Shown in pieces: positions 60,792 through 64,000 of a stretch of DNA of 64,000 bases. Origin of the DNA: CAYPTY01 sp964413935. Lineage in GTDB: Bacteria > Bacteroidota > Rhodothermia > Balneolales > Balneolaceae. The DNA lies in contig CAYPTY010000006.1 of the NCBI GenBank assembly GCA_964413935.1, forward strand, positions 77,162 to 141,161, written 5' to 3'. A model generated the notes under the pieces. The model did no database searches, was not told the origin of the DNA, and worked only from the letters and a program-made list of their open reading frames with translations. Within the stretch, counting starts at the first letter, position 1; every line of letters starts with the position of its first letter. Both the position numbers and the translations under genes were made by a program.

Positions 60792-61160
60792 ATGGTCAGG
60801 AAGAGAAACCAAGTGCAGTCCAAACCACTGGTTTGGTTGAGTGATAAGATTAAAATCCCTCCTATGTCAGCAGATGCAAGAAGAAAAGCGGGATTTTATC
60901 TACGAAAACTACAACTTGGGTATTCACTTAGTATACCGGTTTGCAGGCCAATGCCTCAGATCGGCAAACAAGCTTTCGAATTGAGAATAACAGATCCTGA
61001 AATGAGCGGTACATGGAGAATATTCTTTCAGGTTCGAGTGGATTGTATTCTTGTTCTGGAGTTACTGAAAAAGAAAACAAACAAAACGCCTCAGCAAACC
61101 ATAGAGGTATGCAGGGACCGTATTAAATACTTTAATGAAGCAGAGTCAGATGAAGAATGA
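60792..61160 (+). CDS. HigB/Gp49-like (RelE-superfamily) toxin
   Basis: 122 residues, basic. The pattern matches phage Gp49-like/HigB toxins: VWLSDKIKIPPMSADARRKAGFYL, CRPMPQIGKQAFELRITD, WRIFFQVRVDCILVLELLKKKTNKTPQQ, with basic and aromatic residues typical of RelE-fold mRNA interferases. A toxin-first, antitoxin-second order is characteristic of HigBA. Its end overlaps the antitoxin frame. It lies between core genes and is preceded by an operator-like palindrome. Confidence 0.82.
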   Translation: MVRKRNQVQSKPLVWLSDKIKIPPMSADARRKAGFYLRKLQLGYSLSIPVCRPMPQIGKQAFELRITDPEMSGTWRIFFQVRVDCILVLELLKKKTNKTPQQTIEVCRDRIKYFNEAESDEE

Positions 61161-61497
61161 TAAAATCAAAAAACTTAAATCGAGGGGTTGGTCAGTTGGC
61201 AACACTCAAGATTTCCTGGGACTAAGTAATGCAGAGATGGAGCTGATTGATCTGAAAATCAAAGGTTCCGCCATGCTTAGAGAACAAAGAAAGAGATATG
61301 GCCTTACCCAAACCGATTTAGCAAAACTGATTGGGTCGAGTCAACCCAGAATAGCCGGTATGGAATCCGGTGAACCTAATTTTTCTTTTGATCTACTCAT
61401 TAAAGCTCTACTGGCAATGAACCCGGATCAGCCCTTCGAATTGAGGTTCAAAAAATACTCATCCTCAAAAATTGAGGTTCAGTTTCAAGAAGTCTAG
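61135..61497 (+). CDS. Xre-family antitoxin (HigA-like)
   Basis: 120 residues. A helix-turn-helix lies at about 48-95 (LREQRKRYGLTQTDLAKLIGSSQPRIAGMESG). The first 40 residues form a short extension that could bind the toxin. The start may be 61135 or the second ATG at 61150; both overlap the toxin gene (stop at 61158-61160), so the two are translationally coupled. It should neutralise the RelE-like toxin and repress the operon through the palindrome at 60772. Confidence 0.82.
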   Translation: MKQSQMKNDKIKKLKSRGWSVGNTQDFLGLSNAEMELIDLKIKGSAMLREQRKRYGLTQTDLAKLIGSSQPRIAGMESGEPNFSFDLLIKALLAMNPDQPFELRFKKYSSSKIEVQFQEV

Positions 61498-61555
61498 CTC
61501 AACATACCGCTAGTTTATAAAGTGGTGATTCTTACGCGCTCAGGAATTGAGCTTC

Positions 61556-62635
61556 CTAAAAAGCTGCCTTCAGATTCAGCTTCTTATTCAAGCCGGTGAG
61601 GCTGTAGCTTTTTTTAGCACTGCGGCTGAAGCGGAGAGAAATCTGATCCGCAATGCCCAGAACACCATCGAAATCGCTTCGGGCAATACTCCGGGCTTCC
61701 ACATTTACGGCATGAAACTGTATGCTGGATAAGGTATTTCCGTTTCTGTCGGCTGTCATAGCCAGGATCACATGATCCTCCGGAAAATAATGCGCGGCCC
61801 TTAGTGTGCTGCGAAAGGAGGTCGATCCCTCCCGCTCCCCACTGATCACCGAATACACTCCGGCGCGGCCCGAGGAATAGATACAGACATAGCGACCATT
61901 CTCCGAAAAACGGCTTCCAACGATATCCTGATTGAAAGCTACCTCATTCAGTTTATTCCCGAAACGATCATACAAATGCACGGTATTATTTTCAGCTATC
62001 ACGGAGATGTAATTACCATCAGCGGATACCTGTACATCCCGGATGGGGGTGCTGTTTGAATAAAAAAACTCTTTCCGATCGCCCGAAGCGGTCACAACCG
62101 ATGCCCGGGATTCATTCCTCCCGCTGATCACAATCTTAGGATTATAGACCACCATGGTTTTTGCCATGGGATCCGAAGCAAATTCAGAAACCGCCTCTCC
62201 TCCCGGACTGTTGGTATTGTTTTTGATGGAATACTTCAGATTGCCGAAGGAATCATATACATCGAAATTGGAGATAACCTCACGGATGATAAATCCCCCG
62301 TTGTTCATGGCATAAATGCGCGTGGAGCCGTCTTCATTGTCCAGCTGTTTATCGATGCTCAGCAGTTCGGTGCCTGAAGCATCCACCACCCGCACAGCAT
62401 TCAGATTATGTTCAGCTCTCAGGCCGAGATCGCCCGAAACGGATTGCAGGTCATCTGCAGCACCCAGTTGAAGGGTATGCTCTTCCATGGTGAAATCCGT
62501 GATTCCGTTGGATGAGGTGGATGCATCCATGGTTACCGTCAGATTCTGGGCCGCGGTAGGAAGTGCAAACAGCAGCAACACCACAATAACTGTACTGAAT
62601 TTTGGAAGAAGACTTTGGGAGTGCATGGATTTCAT
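61556..62635 (-). CDS. Secreted protein, probably a beta-propeller, function unknown
   Basis: 359 residues. A signal peptide (TVIVVLLLFALPTAAQ) precedes a repetitive beta-rich body with propeller-blade phrases (FDVYDSFGNLKYSI, VQVSADGNYISVIAENNTVHLYDRFGNKL, RFSENGRYVCIYSSGRAGVYS). No catalytic motif, lipobox or type IX sorting domain is present, so it is probably periplasmic. The start may be the ATG at 62635 or the one nine bases later. It is convergent with the antitoxin gene and divergent from the glycosyltransferase. Confidence 0.75.
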   Translation of the reverse strand: MKSMHSQSLLPKFSTVIVVLLLFALPTAAQNLTVTMDASTSSNGITDFTMEEHTLQLGAADDLQSVSGDLGLRAEHNLNAVRVVDASGTELLSIDKQLDNEDGSTRIYAMNNGGFIIREVISNFDVYDSFGNLKYSIKNNTNSPGGEAVSEFASDPMAKTMVVYNPKIVISGRNESRASVVTASGDRKEFFYSNSTPIRDVQVSADGNYISVIAENNTVHLYDRFGNKLNEVAFNQDIVGSRFSENGRYVCIYSSGRAGVYSVISGEREGSTSFRSTLRAAHYFPEDHVILAMTADRNGNTLSSIQFHAVNVEARSIARSDFDGVLGIADQISLRFSRSAKKSYSLTGLNKKLNLKAAF

Positions 62636-62686
62636 AAATTCTGATATATTGACCCGGAGTTAATAGTCCATCGAATATACCATAAA

Positions 62687-63814
62687 GTGATTAGTTTTTT
62701 AAGCGTATTTCCGCCTTATCGGGGTGGAATTGCCAACTTCAGCGATTACCTCTACCGGACGCTGGACCCTCAAACCGACCTGCGCTGTTTCAATTTCCAA
62801 AAGCTGTATCCGGCCCTGCTCTTTCCGGGAAAGACCCAGTATGACCTGGAATCAACGGCCAACTATGCCCTGCCCATTCATCACGGATACAATCCTCTTT
62901 ACTGGGCATCCACAGGCCGTAGTATCGGGCGCAGCAAGCCTGAGGTGCTGCTCATTTCCTACTGGCATCCCTTCTTTATTCCCTCATTCAATCGCGTTAT
63001 AGACTTTCTGAAAAGGGAGAGCCCGGACATCAGAGTTGTCTGCATCGCGCATAATATTCGTCCACATGACTCATTCCCCATGGGCGACAAGCTCATTCAG
63101 GGTTTCATTTCGAGGGTGGACCATTTTATCACCCTTTCTGAGCAGACCAGCCGGGAGTTGATTGAGATCAATCCGAAGGCAACCTTCAGCAGGCTTTTTC
63201 ACCCCATTTATGAAGCGGAGGCCTCCACCCTTTCGAAATCAGAGCTCCGCAATAAATATGGATACCGGGATGAAGATAAGGTGGTGCTCTTTTTCGGGCT
63301 GATCCGCCCTTACAAAGGGCTGGATGTCATGATCGAGGCGCTGAATCAGCTCGATCTGGAATCGGAAGGAATCCGTGCTTTGGTAGCCGGGGAATTTTAT
63401 GAGGATAAAAAACCCTATCTGGACCTGATCCGGGATGATCATCAGGATTTCTACAAATTTGAAGACCGTTTTCTAACGAATGAGGAAGTTGCTGAGGTGT
63501 TCGGGCTGTCTGACTTGCTAATGCTGCCCTATAAATCGGCCAGTCAGAGCGGGATACTGGCCAATGCCATAAACTTCGGGGTTCCGGTGGTGGTTTCGGA
63601 TCATCCCGGACTAACCGAACACATTCGTGATGGTGAAACGGGTTTTGTATTCCCGAACCTGAACGAATATGATGCGGCAGAAAAAGTTGAGGCTTTTTTC
63701 CGAAATGAAGCCCTCAAGGATACCGTTAGAGAGAACATTTCAGATTTAAGGGAGCAGCTGAGCTGGCAGCGTTTCACGGCTGAGCTTATTAAAATATTGG
63801 AATCGAAGGAGTGA
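62687..63814 (+). CDS. Group 4-type glycosyltransferase (GT-B fold)
   Basis: 375 residues. The N-terminal Gly-rich loop typical of GT4 enzymes begins the protein (FPPYRGGIANFSDYL). The C-terminal half holds the nucleotide-sugar site (VVLFFGLIRPYKGLDVMIEAL, LPYKSASQSGILANAINFGVPVVVSDHPGL). The acidic pair of the E-x7-E motif appears replaced by a Ser-rich segment, as in some GT4 members. Start is the GTG at 62687, chosen because the Gly-rich loop follows directly and no ATG is suitable. Likely makes a surface polysaccharide or glycolipid; acceptor unknown. Confidence 0.85.
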   Translation: MISFLSVFPPYRGGIANFSDYLYRTLDPQTDLRCFNFQKLYPALLFPGKTQYDLESTANYALPIHHGYNPLYWASTGRSIGRSKPEVLLISYWHPFFIPSFNRVIDFLKRESPDIRVVCIAHNIRPHDSFPMGDKLIQGFISRVDHFITLSEQTSRELIEINPKATFSRLFHPIYEAEASTLSKSELRNKYGYRDEDKVVLFFGLIRPYKGLDVMIEALNQLDLESEGIRALVAGEFYEDKKPYLDLIRDDHQDFYKFEDRFLTNEEVAEVFGLSDLLMLPYKSASQSGILANAINFGVPVVVSDHPGLTEHIRDGETGFVFPNLNEYDAAEKVEAFFRNEALKDTVRENISDLREQLSWQRFTAELIKILESKE

Positions 63815-63819
63815 AAAGG

Positions 63820-63851
63820 TTTGTGATAAAAAGCATCTCTCCTTATCTTTG
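63820..63851 (+). promoter_or_regulatory. Bacteroidota-type promoter of tRNA-Pro
   Basis: TTTG at 63820-63823, a 20-base spacer, then TATCTTTG at 63844-63851. Both boxes match the Bacteroidota consensus exactly, and the mature tRNA begins 15 bases downstream. This is the clearest promoter in the window. Confidence 0.75.
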
Positions 63852-63866
63852 AAGTCTTTCCAAAAA

Positions 63867-63940
63867 CGGGGAGTAGCGCAGCCCGGTAGCGCATTCGCTT
63901 TGGGAGCGAAGGGTCGCAGGTTCAAATCCTGTCTCCCCGA
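63867..63940 (+). tRNA. tRNA-Pro (anticodon UGG)
   Basis: A complete cloverleaf. Acceptor stem CGGGGAG/CTCCCCG (63867-63873 with 63933-63939) and discriminator A at 63940; D-arm GCGC...GCGC; anticodon stem TTCGC/GCGAA with loop TTTGGGA, anticodon TGG at 63901-63903; T-arm GCAGG-TTCAAAT-CCTGT. The 3' CCA is not encoded. Confidence 0.96.
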
Positions 63941-63942
63941 CT

Positions 63943-64000
63943 AAGAAAGTAAGGGTCGTCACGCCTAAAGCGTGATCTCCCAAACAAAGAATGTAAGGGT
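63943..64000. repeat. Short direct repeat with internal hairpin, running to the window end
   Basis: AAGAAAGTAAGGGT at 63943-63956 recurs as AAGAATGTAAGGGT at 63987-64000 (13 of 14 bases, period 44). Between them is the inverted repeat TCACGC-CTAAA-GCGTGA (63959-63975). It begins three bases after tRNA-Pro. Only one full period is visible, so it is unclear whether this is the start of an array. Confidence 0.6.

Noticed and set aside
63943..64000. Start of a CRISPR array
   Set aside because: The repeated motif is only 14 bases, there is just one period, and no cas genes are near.

Overview
The window looks like a chromosomal contig from a member of the Bacteroidota sensu lato, most likely the Balneolota/Rhodothermota side (Balneolales-like). 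This is inferred from four things. Two secreted proteins carry C-terminal type IX secretion sorting domains of the NYPNPFNPST kind. The primary sigma factor is short and lacks region 1.1. Promoters have the Bacteroidota form TTTG-N18-23-TAnnTTTG, with an exact match in front of tRNA-Pro. SusC-like TonB receptors and propeller-type sensor kinases are present. The gene content is mostly core metabolism and housekeeping with a few accessory islands. The assembly is a draft: a run of 100 N lies at 17171-17270. No gene-free stretch exceeds about 240 bases.

Layout. 1-4.3 kb (minus): a truncated lipoprotein, then a NarL-type response regulator translationally coupled to a beta-propeller sensor histidine kinase. 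4.3-5.2 kb (minus): primary sigma factor with its terminator. 5.3-9.8 kb (minus): a tight operon of oligoendopeptidase F, an unknown protein and phosphopentomutase. 10-16 kb (plus): a fused E2/E1 2-oxoglutarate dehydrogenase, a DoxX membrane protein carrying a carbohydrate-binding-like domain, and a PLP-dependent Cys/Met enzyme. 16.2-22.4 kb (plus): a giant secreted protein with two 5'-nucleotidase-like units (interrupted by the N gap) and a TolB-like lipoprotein. 22.3-23.7 kb (minus): FolE2 and a pyruvoyltetrahydropterin-synthase-type enzyme.

23.8-29.8 kb (minus): the main accessory locus. It encodes a TonB-dependent receptor in visibly AT-rich DNA, followed by a secreted protein made of two copies of a 1.2-kb unit that appear identical in DNA. 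29.9-35.2 kb (minus): FtsH, ThiL and an ExbB/small membrane protein/ExbD/ExbD energiser cluster. 35.4-42 kb (minus): a large outer-membrane-like protein whose signal peptide lies upstream of its first normal start codon, a DsbD-type reductase, and rpsF-rpsR-rplI. 42-51.2 kb: complex I genes nuoN, M, L and nuoK, J (minus), with a pterin dehydratase between nuoM and nuoN; an NhaD-type antiporter and an outer-membrane protein on the opposite strand interrupt the J-K/L-M-N order. 51.3-60.6 kb: uppP, a MoxR ATPase, ribosomal protein S1, cytidylate kinase, S20, phosphoglycerate mutase and ClpC. 60.8-61.5 kb: a HigBA-like toxin-antitoxin pair behind a palindromic operator. 61.5-64 kb: a secreted propeller-like protein, a glycosyltransferase, tRNA-Pro(UGG), and the beginning of a short direct repeat.

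How parts may cooperate: FolE2, the PTPS-type enzyme and the pterin dehydratase together suggest tetrahydrobiopterin synthesis and recycling (inference). The ExbB/ExbD cluster could energise the TonB receptor next door. NuoJ-N and the NhaD antiporter both handle ion gradients. FtsH, ClpC and PepF cover proteolysis. Nothing here is a CRISPR array, prophage or insertion sequence. The most unusual points are the apparently perfect intragenic duplication, the fused Kgd-type enzyme, the modified metal motifs of the double nucleotidase, and the missing canonical start of the 1120-residue outer-membrane protein.
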